From the NCBI GenBank assembly GCA_965200805.1, contig OZ241384.1, positions 2,852,001 through 2,916,000 on the forward strand: a stretch of 64,000 bases of DNA, given 5' to 3'. The position numbers were made by a program, and so were the translations under genes. Numbering within the stretch: position 1 is the first letter of the stretch; the number at the start of each line of letters is the position of its first letter. The notes beneath the pieces were generated by a model that saw nothing but the letters and a program-made list of their open reading frames with translations, was not told where the DNA came from and did no database searches. This DNA comes from MPNP01 sp026709725. Its GTDB lineage: Bacteria > Pseudomonadota > Alphaproteobacteria > Rhodobacterales > Rhodobacteraceae. This document shows, one piece after another, positions 9,372 to 18,418 of this stretch.

Positions 9372-10625
9372 ATGACCCGCCGGGTTGTCATTACGGGTCT
9401 GGGGATGGTCACGCCGCTCGGATGTGGCGTTGATATAACATGGCAGAATCTGCTCGCGGGTCACTCTGGAGCCAGGATGATTGATCACTTCGATGTCAGT
9501 GATCTCGCGACGAAGTATGCATGCCAGATACCGCACAGGGGGGCAGGTGCCTATATTCCGGACGATTGGCTGGAGCCGCGTGAACAGAAGCGCGTGGATA
9601 TGTTCATTGCGTTTGGGCTTGCGGCAACGGAACAGGCTGTGCAGGATTCTGGATGGGTGCCGGCCAGCGAAAATGAGAAAAATCGCACAGGGGTGATGAT
9701 CGGTTCGGGCATCGGAGGCCTTTCTTCAATTGCCGATACAGCCCTTCTGCTCAATGACCGGGGGCCGCGCAGGGTTTCCCCGTTTTTCATTCCCGGAGCC
9801 CTCATCAATCTGATCTCGGGCCAGGTTTCCATCAAATACGATTACCGTGGACCCAATCATGCCGTGGCGACTGCGTGCGCAACCGGAGCGCATGCAATCG
9901 GTGATGCGGCACGACTGATCCGGTCGGATCAGGCCGATGTGATGGTTGCGGGTGGTTCAGAAAGCCCAATCTGCCGTATTGGGATTGCCGGCTTTAATGC
10001 CTGCAAGGCCCTCTCGACCCGATGGCATGACGCACCGGAGCGTGCCAGTCGGCCCTATGACCGTGACCGTGACGGTTTTGTCATGGGTGAAGGAGCCGGC
10101 GTAGTGGTTCTTGAGCATTATGAGCATGCGATGGCCCGGGGCGCGCCCATCTATGCCGAAATTGTCGGCTACGGCCTTTCAGGGGATGCATCGCATATCA
10201 CAGCACCCGCTCCAGATGGTCGGGGCGGCTTCCAGTCCATGCAGGCAGCCCTCAATGAATCCGGTCGTCCATCCACAGAGATCGATTACATCAATGCCCA
10301 TGGGACATCGACAATGGCTGATCCGATTGAGCTTGAGGCGATTGCAAGAGTCTGTGGGGGCAAGACCGAAACCGTCAGCATTTCCTCCACCAAATCATCA
10401 ACAGGGCATCTGCTCGGTGCGGCAGGAGCTATAGAGGCCATTATCTGCACATTGGCCATCCGTGACCAGATCGTGCCGCCAACAATCAATCTTGAAAATC
10501 CGGTTGTTGGCCCGGAGTTTGACCTGGTTCCCAATGCAGCAAGAGAACGAAGTGTTGGTTTGGCCATGTCAAATTCCTTCGGATTCGGTGGCTCAAACGC
10601 AAGTCTGGTCATGGCCGCTCTGTGA
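9372..10625 (+). CDS. fabF: 3-oxoacyl-ACP synthase II (KAS II)
   Basis: FabF condenses malonyl-ACP with acyl-ACP during elongation and is the enzyme that favours unsaturated C16 substrates. The protein has 417 residues, a normal length. The active-site Cys169 lies in VATACATGAHAIGDA. The two histidines of the thiolase-fold triad lie in INAHGTSTMADPIE and SSTKSSTGHLLGAAGA. It ends NSFGFGGSNASLVMAAL, a typical C-terminus. Its stop overlaps the mltG GTG start, so the two genes are translationally coupled. Confidence 0.96.
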   Translation: MTRRVVITGLGMVTPLGCGVDITWQNLLAGHSGARMIDHFDVSDLATKYACQIPHRGAGAYIPDDWLEPREQKRVDMFIAFGLAATEQAVQDSGWVPASENEKNRTGVMIGSGIGGLSSIADTALLLNDRGPRRVSPFFIPGALINLISGQVSIKYDYRGPNHAVATACATGAHAIGDAARLIRSDQADVMVAGGSESPICRIGIAGFNACKALSTRWHDAPERASRPYDRDRDGFVMGEGAGVVVLEHYEHAMARGAPIYAEIVGYGLSGDASHITAPAPDGRGGFQSMQAALNESGRPSTEIDYINAHGTSTMADPIELEAIARVCGGKTETVSISSTKSSTGHLLGAAGAIEAIICTLAIRDQIVPPTINLENPVVGPEFDLVPNAARERSVGLAMSNSFGFGGSNASLVMAAL

Positions 10626-11767
10626 GATTCTTCAGCTCCGCGCTAGTCTCTGTTGCGGCACTCCTGACGTTTGCCGGCGGCGTCGCCGTTGTGCTCCTCT
10701 GGGTGATTCATTACGAATTTCGCAATGAAGGGCCCACCACCACCCACCAGGTGTTTTCCATAGCCCCGAAGACAACATTCCGGGCCGCGGCACATGATCT
10801 TGCCGAGTCGGATCTGATCACCAGTGCCCTTGTTTTCCGCTTCGGTGCAAGACTTGCCGGCAATGATCGTCCCATCCAGACCGGGAGTTTCTTCCTGCCG
10901 GCCCGGTCGTCAATGCAGGACATTCTGGACATTCTCACCGCACCTGATGAAGGTGGGCCCCGTTACCGGGTGACGGCCCGCCTCAGTGCGCACGGTGGTA
11001 CCGTTCTTGTCAGGGATCGGCATGGTGAAAAACTTGCATTGCCGGAGTCAGACCGTTTTGCTTTCGGTGAAGATCCGGTCGCTCTCTATGTTCAGGCGAC
11101 TGAATCGGACCTCTATACCGCGTATTCGGTGTCGATCATCGAGGGCCTGACCTCCTGGCAGATTGTCGAGGGCCTCAAGGATGTTCCGTTTCTTGATGGA
11201 GAGATTTCCACATTGCCGGCTGAGGGCAGTCTGGCCCCTGACACCTATTATGTTCTCCCGATGAGTGATCCTGCCGAGCTGATCGCGCGCATGACGGAAA
11301 TGCAGACCCGAATCCTGGAAGAGGAATGGTCCAAACGTGCACCGAACCTGCCTCTGGCAACACCCGCCGACGCACTGATTCTGGCATCCATCATCGAAAA
11401 GGAAACCGGGGTTGTCGCTGAGAGGGCAAAGATTGCATCGGTCTTTGTCAATCGTCTGCATGAGAACATGCGCCTTCAGGCTGACCCAACGGTTATCTAT
11501 GGTGTGACCGAAGGCAAACGGCCGCTTGATCGTGGCCTGCGCAAGAGTGAGTTGCGGCGCGATTTTCCTCACAACACCTATGTCCACAAGGGTCTGCCGC
11601 CGACGCCAATTGCCAATCCGGGGCGCATGGCCATTCATGCCGCCCTGAATCCGGCAGACAGCAGCTATTATTATTTTGTGGCTGATGGGGCAGGGGGGCA
11701 TGCCTTTGCCGAGAGCTATGCTGAACATCAGGTCAATGTGGCTGCCTGGCGCAAACTGAATCGCTGA
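10622..11767 (+). CDS. mltG: Endolytic murein transglycosylase MltG (YceG-like)
   Basis: MltG is an inner-membrane lytic transglycosylase that cuts nascent glycan strands and so sets their length. The protein has 381 residues with an N-terminal membrane segment (about residues 5-27). A LysM-like region precedes the YceG domain. The signature LASIIEKETGVVAERAKIAS, with its catalytic Glu, is followed by RLQADPTVIYG and the conserved LPPTPIANPG and YYFVADGAGGHAF motifs. It starts at GTG 10622, overlapping the fabF stop. Association with fab genes is common in alphaproteobacteria. Confidence 0.93.
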   Translation: MRFFSSALVSVAALLTFAGGVAVVLLWVIHYEFRNEGPTTTHQVFSIAPKTTFRAAAHDLAESDLITSALVFRFGARLAGNDRPIQTGSFFLPARSSMQDILDILTAPDEGGPRYRVTARLSAHGGTVLVRDRHGEKLALPESDRFAFGEDPVALYVQATESDLYTAYSVSIIEGLTSWQIVEGLKDVPFLDGEISTLPAEGSLAPDTYYVLPMSDPAELIARMTEMQTRILEEEWSKRAPNLPLATPADALILASIIEKETGVVAERAKIASVFVNRLHENMRLQADPTVIYGVTEGKRPLDRGLRKSELRRDFPHNTYVHKGLPPTPIANPGRMAIHAALNPADSSYYYFVADGAGGHAFAESYAEHQVNVAAWRKLNR

Positions 11768-11840
11768 GGCATTTGAAAAATACCGACAAGAGCCTACATA
11801 TGATGCCACTGGTCTGGAGAAATGCTGACAGAGCATTGAA

Positions 11841-12665
11841 TTGGAGAATGAATCCTTGACACTGGCACCATTGGCAACCGAGGATGGTGATGCCGTCTGG
11901 TCACGCATCCGAAGGGAGGCCGAAGAGATTTCCCGATCTGAACCACTGCTTGCAGGCTTCGTTCAATCAAGCATTCTCCATCATGCGACGTTTGATCTTG
12001 CGCTCGCATTCCGGTTCTCTCTCAAACTGGCATCCGGTGAACTCTCCGAGCAGCTGTTGCGGGAATTCGCCGAGACCGCCCACTGCGCCGACCCCGGACT
12101 CGGGGATGCCGCACGGGCCGATGTCATTGCAGTCTATGATCGGGATCCGGCCTGTCACACATTCTGCCAGCCGCTCCTCTACTTCAAGGGGTTTCAGGCG
12201 CTGCAATGCCACCGGATTGCCAATTATCTCTGGAACAATGACCGGCGGGACATTGCGCTCTATATCCAGATGCGGGTCTCCGAGGTTTTCGGTGTCGATA
12301 TTCACCCCGCAGCGACGATTGGCCATGGCATATTGATTGACCATGCACATTCCATTGTCATTGGTGAAACCGCCGCCATCGGCAATAACGTTTCCATGCT
12401 TCATTCAGTCACGCTTGGCGGGACGGGCAAGGAGGACGGTGATCGGCATCCAAAGATATGCAGTGGCGTTCTTCTTGGGGCCGGCGCCAAGGTGCTTGGC
12501 AACATCACAATCGGGCAATGCTCGCGTGTTGCCGCCGGTTCCGTGGTGCTGAATGATGTTCCGCCCAACAAGACCGTTGCCGGTGTTCCTGCCCGTATTG
12601 TCGGTGAGTCAGGCTGTGAGGAGCCATCGGAAACCATGGATCAGTATTTTCATCCCAGTGCCTGA
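11841..12665 (+). CDS. cysE: Serine O-acetyltransferase
   Basis: CysE acetylates L-serine with acetyl-CoA, the first step of cysteine synthesis. The N-terminal helical domain (about residues 1-130) includes HATFDLALAFRFS and the region up to CQPLLYFKGFQALQCHRIAN. The C-terminal left-handed beta-helix has hexapeptide repeats: HPAATIGHGILIDHAHSIVIGETA, GNNVSMLHSVTLGGTGKEDGDRHP and VAAGSVVLNDVPPNKTVAGVPARIV. Length, about 270, is normal. The start is uncertain. TTG 11841 opens the frame, but TTG 11856 has a GGAG (11843) nine bases upstream and may be the true start. It ends towards the convergent SIS-domain gene. Confidence 0.93.
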   Translation: MENESLTLAPLATEDGDAVWSRIRREAEEISRSEPLLAGFVQSSILHHATFDLALAFRFSLKLASGELSEQLLREFAETAHCADPGLGDAARADVIAVYDRDPACHTFCQPLLYFKGFQALQCHRIANYLWNNDRRDIALYIQMRVSEVFGVDIHPAATIGHGILIDHAHSIVIGETAAIGNNVSMLHSVTLGGTGKEDGDRHPKICSGVLLGAGAKVLGNITIGQCSRVAAGSVVLNDVPPNKTVAGVPARIVGESGCEEPSETMDQYFHPSA

Positions 12666-12695
12666 CATCCACAGGACTTCCCTTCGAAACTGAAA

Positions 12696-12733
12696 AAGCG
12701 GGGCCACCCGCTTGCCGTGACCGGCCCCGGCTT
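12696..12733 (-). terminator. Intrinsic terminator of the minus-strand ABC/SIS operon
   Basis: AAGCGGGGCC (12696-12705) pairs with GGCCCCGGCTT (12723-12733) with one bulged base. Read on the minus strand the hairpin is followed by GCTTTTTC, a short U-tract, so it is oriented to end transcription of the operon whose last gene ends at 12883. On the plus strand it sits just after cysE and could also slow that transcript, but lacks a U-tract there. Confidence 0.6.
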
Positions 12734-12882
12734 ATCAGAATCGGGACCCCGGCATCATCCGTGGTCCAGCCATGCAACCATCATGGCCGCTGATCGTCAT
12801 GGCATCGGGCCCGCCACCCCGGGACAACAATCAATCAGGTCATCCCGGACATTGCCTCCTGCCTGTCAGGGAGATCTGGACA

Positions 12883-13899
12883 TCACATTGTTCTTGTCAC
12901 CTTGTCCAGCCCCACCGGTGCATCAGGATCATATCCGAGATCGCATGCAAGCCTTTCGACAAAGCTGTAGAATGCCACGGCCTGCAGCAGTGGAGAAAAG
13001 AGATCATGTGCTGCAACGGGGACCGGTAATATGTCCCGCCGCTTGTCCTCATCGACAAGGAAGACCGATGCCCCCTTGCTTTTCAGCCGCTTGGCTGCAT
13101 CATTGATGGAATGATTGGCCCTGCCACGGGCGCCAAATATCAGTGCGCCCAGTTGACTGTCAGCGATTGCAATCGGTCCATGCCGGACCTCGGCGGCTGA
13201 GTAGGCTTCTGCATGGATCCGGCAGGTTTCCTTGAGTTTGAGCGCCGCTTCAGCTGCGATTGCAAGACCCGGCCCCCTGCCGATACAATACAGCGAATGG
13301 GAGTTGGCCAGAGGCAATGCAGCGCGGGTCCAGCTTGACATCAGTGCAGCGGAGGCCAGGTCCGGAAGGGACGCAAATGCCCGCCGCAGCTCCCTGTCAT
13401 CACGAAAGCCTGAGTAAATCGCCAGGGATGCAAACAGCATGCCAACAAAGGATTTGGTTGCCGCGACGGCGCGTTCCGGGCCGGCATGCAGTGGCAACAC
13501 CGTGCCGGCACCTGCTCCAACGGGATTCTCCGTGACATTCAGAACCGCAATGGTTCGGGCGCCACCTGCCTTTGCCGCATTCTGGAAAGCAACCAGATCC
13601 GGGCTGCCGCCGGATTGTGAAAACGTCATACAGGTGAAGTTTTGAACCCGCAGGGGAGTCTCGTAGACCGAGGCGATTGATGGACCAAGCGAGGCCACTG
13701 GCAATCCGGTCCGCGTTTCCATGAGGTATTTGAAAAAGGTTGCGGCATGGTCTGAAGTTCCGCGGGCACAGGTTATGAAGCCGCATGTTCCGTCTTTTTT
13801 CAACTGACGACCAACATCATAATAGATCTCGATCTGATCGACCTGCCTTGCCAGCATCTCCGGGATTTCGGCAATCTCGGATGCCATCACTGTACTCAT
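12883..13899 (-). CDS. SIS-domain aminosugar-phosphate isomerase/deaminase (GlmS-isomerase-like, NagB-II type)
   Basis: This is a 338-residue protein with two sugar isomerase (SIS) domains and no glutaminase domain. The first SIS domain contains CARGTSDHAATFFKYLMET and TFSQSGGSPDLV. The second contains YCIGRGPGLAIAAEAALKLKETCRIHAEAYSAAEVRHGPIA, matching the isomerase half of GlmS, and the C-terminal GLDKVTRTM also resembles it. Such stand-alone proteins are often glucosamine-6-phosphate deaminases (NagB-II) or related aminosugar enzymes. It is the last gene of the transporter operon and overlaps the ATPase gene by four bases. The exact substrate is unknown. Confidence 0.82.
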   Translation of the reverse strand: MSTVMASEIAEIPEMLARQVDQIEIYYDVGRQLKKDGTCGFITCARGTSDHAATFFKYLMETRTGLPVASLGPSIASVYETPLRVQNFTCMTFSQSGGSPDLVAFQNAAKAGGARTIAVLNVTENPVGAGAGTVLPLHAGPERAVAATKSFVGMLFASLAIYSGFRDDRELRRAFASLPDLASAALMSSWTRAALPLANSHSLYCIGRGPGLAIAAEAALKLKETCRIHAEAYSAAEVRHGPIAIADSQLGALIFGARGRANHSINDAAKRLKSKGASVFLVDEDKRRDILPVPVAAHDLFSPLLQAVAFYSFVERLACDLGYDPDAPVGLDKVTRTM

Positions 13900-14636
13900 G
13901 TGCCAACACCTGTAATCATGGATACGATCGCATTCTTGCCTGTCTCTGCTGTTCGATGAACACCGATCTGCTCGCCACGCCGCAGGACACAGATGCGGTC
14001 GGAAAGCCGCATCACCTGATCAAGGCTGTGGCTGATCATCAGAATTGCAATATTCCGCTGCCTGAGTGAGGCGATGAGTTCCTCAACCCTGGCCGTTTCA
14101 GCGACGCCGAGAGCGGCCGTTGGCTCATCCAGCAGGATCAGATTGCTTGCCCAGTGTGTTGCGCGTGCAATCGCGATTCCCTGCCGCTGGCCACCGCTGA
14201 GATCCCTGACAATTGAACTGGCTGACGGGATACGGACATCAAGCTGGGTCAGGACTGCCTGGGTTTCCCGACGCATTCGGGTCTTGTCCAGAAATCCGAA
14301 AGGCTTCCGTGTCAACTCGCGACCGAGAAACATGTTCATGAAAACAGGCTGTTCATCAGCAAGCGCAAGATCCTGATAGACAACCTCAATGCCCCGATGG
14401 CGTGCGGAACTGGCATCAGCGAATCGCACCGGCTCGCCATAAAGGCTGATGGTTCCTGCTGTCGGATGATGAATGCCGGAGATGATCTTGATCAATGTTG
14501 ACTTTCCGGCTCCATTATCACCGACAAGGGCAACAATCTCACCTGGAAACATCTCCAGCGAAAAGTCCTGAATGGCAATGATGCCACCAAACGCCTTGTG
14601 GATGTTCTTGAGGGACAAGAGGGGCTGAACAGTCAT
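13896..14636 (-). CDS. Sugar-type ABC transporter ATP-binding protein (single-domain RbsA-like)
   Basis: This 246-residue protein powers import through the adjacent permease. Walker A is GDNGAGKST (about 38-46), the signature is LSGGQRQGIAIARA (about 143), and Walker B is LILLDEPTAALG. ISHSLDQVMRLSDRICVLRRGEQIG completes a CUT2-like cassette. Most ribose-type ATPases carry two cassettes in about 500 residues; this one is a single cassette, so a homodimer is expected. It overlaps both the upstream PLP-enzyme gene and the downstream SIS gene by four bases, showing tight co-translation. Confidence 0.92.
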   Translation of the reverse strand: MTVQPLLSLKNIHKAFGGIIAIQDFSLEMFPGEIVALVGDNGAGKSTLIKIISGIHHPTAGTISLYGEPVRFADASSARHRGIEVVYQDLALADEQPVFMNMFLGRELTRKPFGFLDKTRMRRETQAVLTQLDVRIPSASSIVRDLSGGQRQGIAIARATHWASNLILLDEPTAALGVAETARVEELIASLRQRNIAILMISHSLDQVMRLSDRICVLRRGEQIGVHRTAETGKNAIVSMITGVGT

Positions 14637-15844
14637 TGTGAATGGCTGCCCGGCCAGTTGACCCTGTCACCAAAACCGTTCTCAATGGTCGTAACATGAG
14701 GGTTGCCATGCTCAACGCCCCTGATTCCGGTGACCAGGGCACGCGTGACAAAGGCCTGGCCTCGAAATCCGAATATGACGGTATTTCCGGCGGCGGGACT
14801 GTCGGGGCCAGTGGCATCAACCATGGCATAATAGTCAATTGCCGAAACATCCGGGATCTCCACATCCCGCAACCTTGCCCGCCCGATTGAGGGCGAGGAG
14901 GAAACAAGGGCGCGAACCTGGTATTTCGGGAATACGGGATCGATATAGAGACCGCCGCCATAACAATAGGCGCTCCCGCCATGGTGATGGGAGATTTCGG
15001 TCAGGTAGAGAACAGCCGGGTCTTCAGGCAGATCCTCGGTTGCATGCAGGGGCGTTGTGCCGTGCAGCCCGTTGCCAGGCTCGACCTGTGTGGCGCCTGC
15101 ATCGGCAAGTGCGGGCAAGACCGCTGACGATGTCGTTCCCGGAGCGTTGATTTCAATGCCTGACCGGCTGGCTGCTGCAAGGGTCTCGGCTGCACGATTC
15201 AGTGTGGCAAGATTGGGCGTGGGTGTGACCCTGCGCGTCTCGGCATCGAAGAGAAGTGCCGGGAATGTCGTGATCCCGGCAAACCGACCTCCCCGAAGCG
15301 CATCCATCCTGTCTGCGGTTGCCAGGATATCATCAGCATCAAAGCCTCCTTCATGGCCACGGTAAAATGTATCACCCTTATCCTGAATCCTTGCCAGAAG
15401 TGCCTGCTCTCTCCCCGAGCGGATTGCGGCGTCTGCCGCCTGTGACGCCTTTTCATCCGAAAAAACAGTCCAGTAGTCCGGCTGTAGAACAGAGGCTGCA
15501 AAACCTGCTTCATGAAACGGGATCTGAACGAGATGACCAAGATGCCCGGTTTTCAGCCCCGCTCGATCACAGGCGATTGCACAGGCCATGTCAACAGCAA
15601 CTGAACGATCAATGCCACCCTTCATCACAGCCTGACAGAACCCTGAATGCCGCCCGACCTGTTTGGTCATTGCAAATGCTTTGAGATTTCGCTTTCCGGC
15701 CTCAGCAGCAAATACCCTGGCATTTCTTTCAACCGCATCAAGGTCAATCACATAGGAATTGGCTGGAATCCTGCCGAGCTGATGCAATGAGATTGCCGCT
15801 TCAACAAATGCCGGATTCCGACGGATCAGCAAATCAAGAAACAT
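14633..15844 (-). CDS. YhfX-like fold-III PLP enzyme (alanine-racemase family)
   Basis: This 403-residue protein resembles fold-type III PLP enzymes, with an alanine-racemase-like N-terminal barrel. SYVIDLDAVERNARVFAAEAGKRNLKAFAMTKQVGRHSGF contains the likely PLP lysine (in the AMTKQ context). EINAPGTTSSAVLPALADAG and VEPGNGLHGTTPLH are further core segments, and the C-terminal part is beta-rich. Length and motifs suggest the poorly characterised YhfX group rather than Alr itself. It lies between permease and ATPase genes, overlapping the latter by four bases. I infer a racemase or epimerase acting on the imported compound; the reaction is not known. Confidence 0.75.
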   Translation of the reverse strand: MFLDLLIRRNPAFVEAAISLHQLGRIPANSYVIDLDAVERNARVFAAEAGKRNLKAFAMTKQVGRHSGFCQAVMKGGIDRSVAVDMACAIACDRAGLKTGHLGHLVQIPFHEAGFAASVLQPDYWTVFSDEKASQAADAAIRSGREQALLARIQDKGDTFYRGHEGGFDADDILATADRMDALRGGRFAGITTFPALLFDAETRRVTPTPNLATLNRAAETLAAASRSGIEINAPGTTSSAVLPALADAGATQVEPGNGLHGTTPLHATEDLPEDPAVLYLTEISHHHGGSAYCYGGGLYIDPVFPKYQVRALVSSSPSIGRARLRDVEIPDVSAIDYYAMVDATGPDSPAAGNTVIFGFRGQAFVTRALVTGIRGVEHGNPHVTTIENGFGDRVNWPGSHSQ

Positions 15845-15858
15845 AGATTCTCCATGAA

Positions 15859-16812
15859 CTAGCGTCGTGTGTCACGAAGCGAAAAGGCGACAGCGACAAG
15901 GATTATCAGACCCCGGACAATCATCTGATCCGAGACTGCCAGACCCATAAGAATAAGCCCGTTGTTCAGCATTCCCATCATAAGGGACCCGAGCAGGGCA
16001 CCAATAACTGACCCCTTGCCGCCATTGAGTGCCGTGCCACCGACAATCACGGCGGCAATGACCGTCATCAGGTCGCTCTCGCCCAGAGTATACTTCGCCG
16101 CCTGCAGGCGGCCAGCGTACAGCAGGCCGGCCAGACCGGCGGTTGCTCCACAGAGTGTCATCACCATAAACCGGATCCGCTGGACCTTGATTCCGGAGGC
16201 CAGGGATGCGCGTGCGTTGTCGCCGACTGCCAGAACATGCGCACCGAAGCGGGTGTTGCGATAGATCACATGACCGACAAGCACCGCCAAGACAGTCCAG
16301 ATGACCAGTGATGGTATCGAGTGCAGTTTTCCGGACCCGAAGAATCCCGTGAAACTGTCGTTGATGACCGGAATGGAGCGCAGATCGGTCATGGATCGGG
16401 CGATTCCGGCAAAGAGCCCGAGGGTTGCCAGGGTGACCAGGAAGGAAGGAAGGCGCAGCCACGCCACGAAGATGCCGTTGATCGTGCCGATTGCGATTCC
16501 GGCTCCCATGCCGGCCAGGATTCCAAGGAGAATCGGACCGTTCTGCATTGCCACCGCAGCCGCGAGTGCCGAGACGGCAACCGCAGAACCGAAGCTCAGA
16601 TCAATTTCGCCCGCTGACAGAACGAAGACCAGACCGATTGCCATGATTGTCGCCGGTGCAGTCTGCAAAACAATATTCGTCAGGTTCCGTGACGTCAGGA
16701 ATCCGTCATCATGCAGGGTCATGGCAAAGAAGAGAAAGATTCCGAGAAATCCAATATAGATGATGCTTCTTTGAAGATCCCATTGACCGATCCTTCGAAG
16801 CAATTCCGGCAT
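15859..16812 (-). CDS. Sugar-type ABC transporter permease (RbsC family)
   Basis: This is a 317-residue integral membrane protein with about eight to ten hydrophobic segments. Family features are NLTNIVLQTAPATIMAIGLVFVLSAGEIDLSFGS near the N-terminus, the G-rich AALVAMQNG-like region, AVGDNARASLASGIKVQRIRF in the cytoplasmic loop, and GGTALNGGKGSVIGALLGSLMMGMLNNGL near the end. It forms the channel for the adjacent ATPase and the two binding proteins. It is the only permease gene in the cluster, so a homodimer is expected. It starts 48 bases after the nearer binding-protein gene and ends 14 bases before the PLP-enzyme gene. Confidence 0.93.
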   Translation of the reverse strand: MPELLRRIGQWDLQRSIIYIGFLGIFLFFAMTLHDDGFLTSRNLTNIVLQTAPATIMAIGLVFVLSAGEIDLSFGSAVAVSALAAAVAMQNGPILLGILAGMGAGIAIGTINGIFVAWLRLPSFLVTLATLGLFAGIARSMTDLRSIPVINDSFTGFFGSGKLHSIPSLVIWTVLAVLVGHVIYRNTRFGAHVLAVGDNARASLASGIKVQRIRFMVMTLCGATAGLAGLLYAGRLQAAKYTLGESDLMTVIAAVIVGGTALNGGKGSVIGALLGSLMMGMLNNGLILMGLAVSDQMIVRGLIILVAVAFSLRDTRR

Positions 16813-16860
16813 CGCATTTGACTCTTGAACTTACGACAGGAAAAGCGCGGCCACGACGAA

Positions 16861-17928
16861 CTAGTTGGCTGCGTCGACAACTGTTGCGGGCGGGTCCATA
16901 TTCATGGATCGGTTCCAGCCTTCAACCACATTCCCTGTGTCTATGGCAAGAGCGTCAACGACAAGGAATGGCTCGACGGGTTTTCCAAGAAGGCTGGCTG
17001 CGGCCGAACGTGCTGCGTAAACACCGATGCTGTAAGCCTCATCGGCAATGATGGCAGCCGTGTTGCCACCTCCCAGCATGTCCAGCGCGACGGGTTCATT
17101 CAGATCAATGGTGACAAGTTTTGTGGTTTCGTTATCCTGCTGCCGCAGGACTGACAGGACGCCAAGCGCCGGTTCAGCCCATGGAGTGTAGATGCCACCG
17201 AGATCTGGATTGCGTGAGAGCATGGCCCGTGCAATGTCTTCAGCATGGGCCGGATCGGCCATGCCGGACTCAATCACGATTTCCATGTCGGGATATTGGT
17301 TCTCAATGGTCCATTTGAATGCGCCGTCACGTTGGTTGGTCACAGGAAAGTCTGCATCATGAAACATGTAGCCCACAGTTCCTGCCTCCCCCATGGCGGC
17401 AGCCAGGGCGTTGGCCGCCTTGTTTCCGATCTGGAACAGGTCCGCCGAGACAACTGTCACGTAATCTTCACCGTGCACAAACCCATTGACGGCATTGTCA
17501 ATGAAGACAAGCTTCACTCCGGCATCACGCGCGATACCATATACGCCAGAGGCTGTGGGGGGATCAATTGGCAATGAGATGATAATCGAGGGCTTGCTGG
17601 CCATGACGGTTTCTACATCAGACTTCTGTCGCGCTGTATCGAATCCGGCATTGGTTTCCGCAATGACCTCAATTCCCATCCGGGTGAATTCATTCTTGGC
17701 ACCTCTCGCAACGGCGTTGGACCAATCATAGAGTTCATGCCAAACCAGAGCGGCGGTGTATCCACCGCTTGCAACTTTCGCGATTTCGGCATCGGTCAAC
17801 TCAAGCGATGCAACTGGTGTCGGCGATTCACCGTTGGGACCTGCGGTTTGTGGACGGTTTTCAGCGATGGCCGATTCCGCAATGAGCAAAGGCAGAACAA
17901 GAAACAGTGATAGCAGATATTTCAACAT
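16861..17928 (-). CDS. Sugar-type ABC transporter substrate-binding protein, paralogue B
   Basis: This is a 355-residue periplasmic protein with an N-terminal signal (MLKYLLSLFLVLPLLIAESAIAE) and a Peripla_BP_4-type two-lobed fold. Recognisable segments include IIISLPIDPPTASGVYGIARDAGVKLVFIDNA, VGYMFHDADFPVTNQRDGAFKW and the hinge-region LVTIDLNEPVALDMLGGGNTAAIIADEAYSIG. The mature N-terminus QTAGPNGESPTP and the C-terminal NMDPPATVVDAAN are shared with the paralogue at 18419-19474. The ATG is preceded by a good AAGGAG site. It is the binding protein nearest the permease. Confidence 0.92.
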   Translation of the reverse strand: MLKYLLSLFLVLPLLIAESAIAENRPQTAGPNGESPTPVASLELTDAEIAKVASGGYTAALVWHELYDWSNAVARGAKNEFTRMGIEVIAETNAGFDTARQKSDVETVMASKPSIIISLPIDPPTASGVYGIARDAGVKLVFIDNAVNGFVHGEDYVTVVSADLFQIGNKAANALAAAMGEAGTVGYMFHDADFPVTNQRDGAFKWTIENQYPDMEIVIESGMADPAHAEDIARAMLSRNPDLGGIYTPWAEPALGVLSVLRQQDNETTKLVTIDLNEPVALDMLGGGNTAAIIADEAYSIGVYAARSAAASLLGKPVEPFLVVDALAIDTGNVVEGWNRSMNMDPPATVVDAAN

Positions 17929-18169
17929 GATATGATCTCCTTATGGATCTGGATTTATCCCACGGCGCGATATCCGGGGTGCAATCGGGTCCTGGACTGA
18001 CTCAAGGACCCCTGTCGTGCAGAACGACCGCAGAGAAGCCATCATTCCGAATTGATGTCAGTGGTTTTTGTTAACCATGCACTTACATCTGTTTCCCTCC
18101 CTGCCAATGGGCACCCTGCCGTCCTCCGCGGGCGTGCACATCAAGAAAAACACGACCAAAGGCAGGTCA
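17929..18169. other. Spacer between binding protein B and transposase remnant
   Basis: This is the 5' side of a 490-base gap inside the ABC operon. It contains the AAGGAG ribosome site of the downstream gene but no convincing gene. A promoter for the downstream part of the operon may lie here, but I could not pick one with confidence. Confidence 0.4.
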
Positions 18170-18416
18170 CATCATACGCAGACGCTCTCCCTCACGGCTG
18201 CCGCGGAGCAGGCCGGGGTCTCCCGGCCTGCCGCCCGGCTCTGGCGCGACCGTTTCCTCGCCATGTCACCACCCCAACCGCAGCCACTGGACGCCCATCT
18301 GAAGGGACGGGGCGCTGGTGGACGCGGCCCCGTCGGTGGCATGACACAGTCTCCACCGTCCGCAAGATCCTCAGCCGACATGACCTAGGATGTGGAAAGG
18401 CCGATATTGCAATGAC
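18170..18416 (+). pseudogene. Decayed transposase fragment (IS630-like)
   Basis: Two plus-strand frames carry separate transposase-like pieces. One reads SLTAAAEQAGVSRPAARLW followed by RDRFLA, a helix-turn-helix as found at the N-terminus of IS630-family transposases. The other, further right, reads STVRKILSRHDLG, like the following linker of the same family. They are out of frame with each other, the catalytic domain is absent, and I find no terminal inverted repeats. The remnant lies between two paralogous binding-protein genes and opposite to their direction. Confidence 0.5.
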
Positions 18417-18418
18417 CG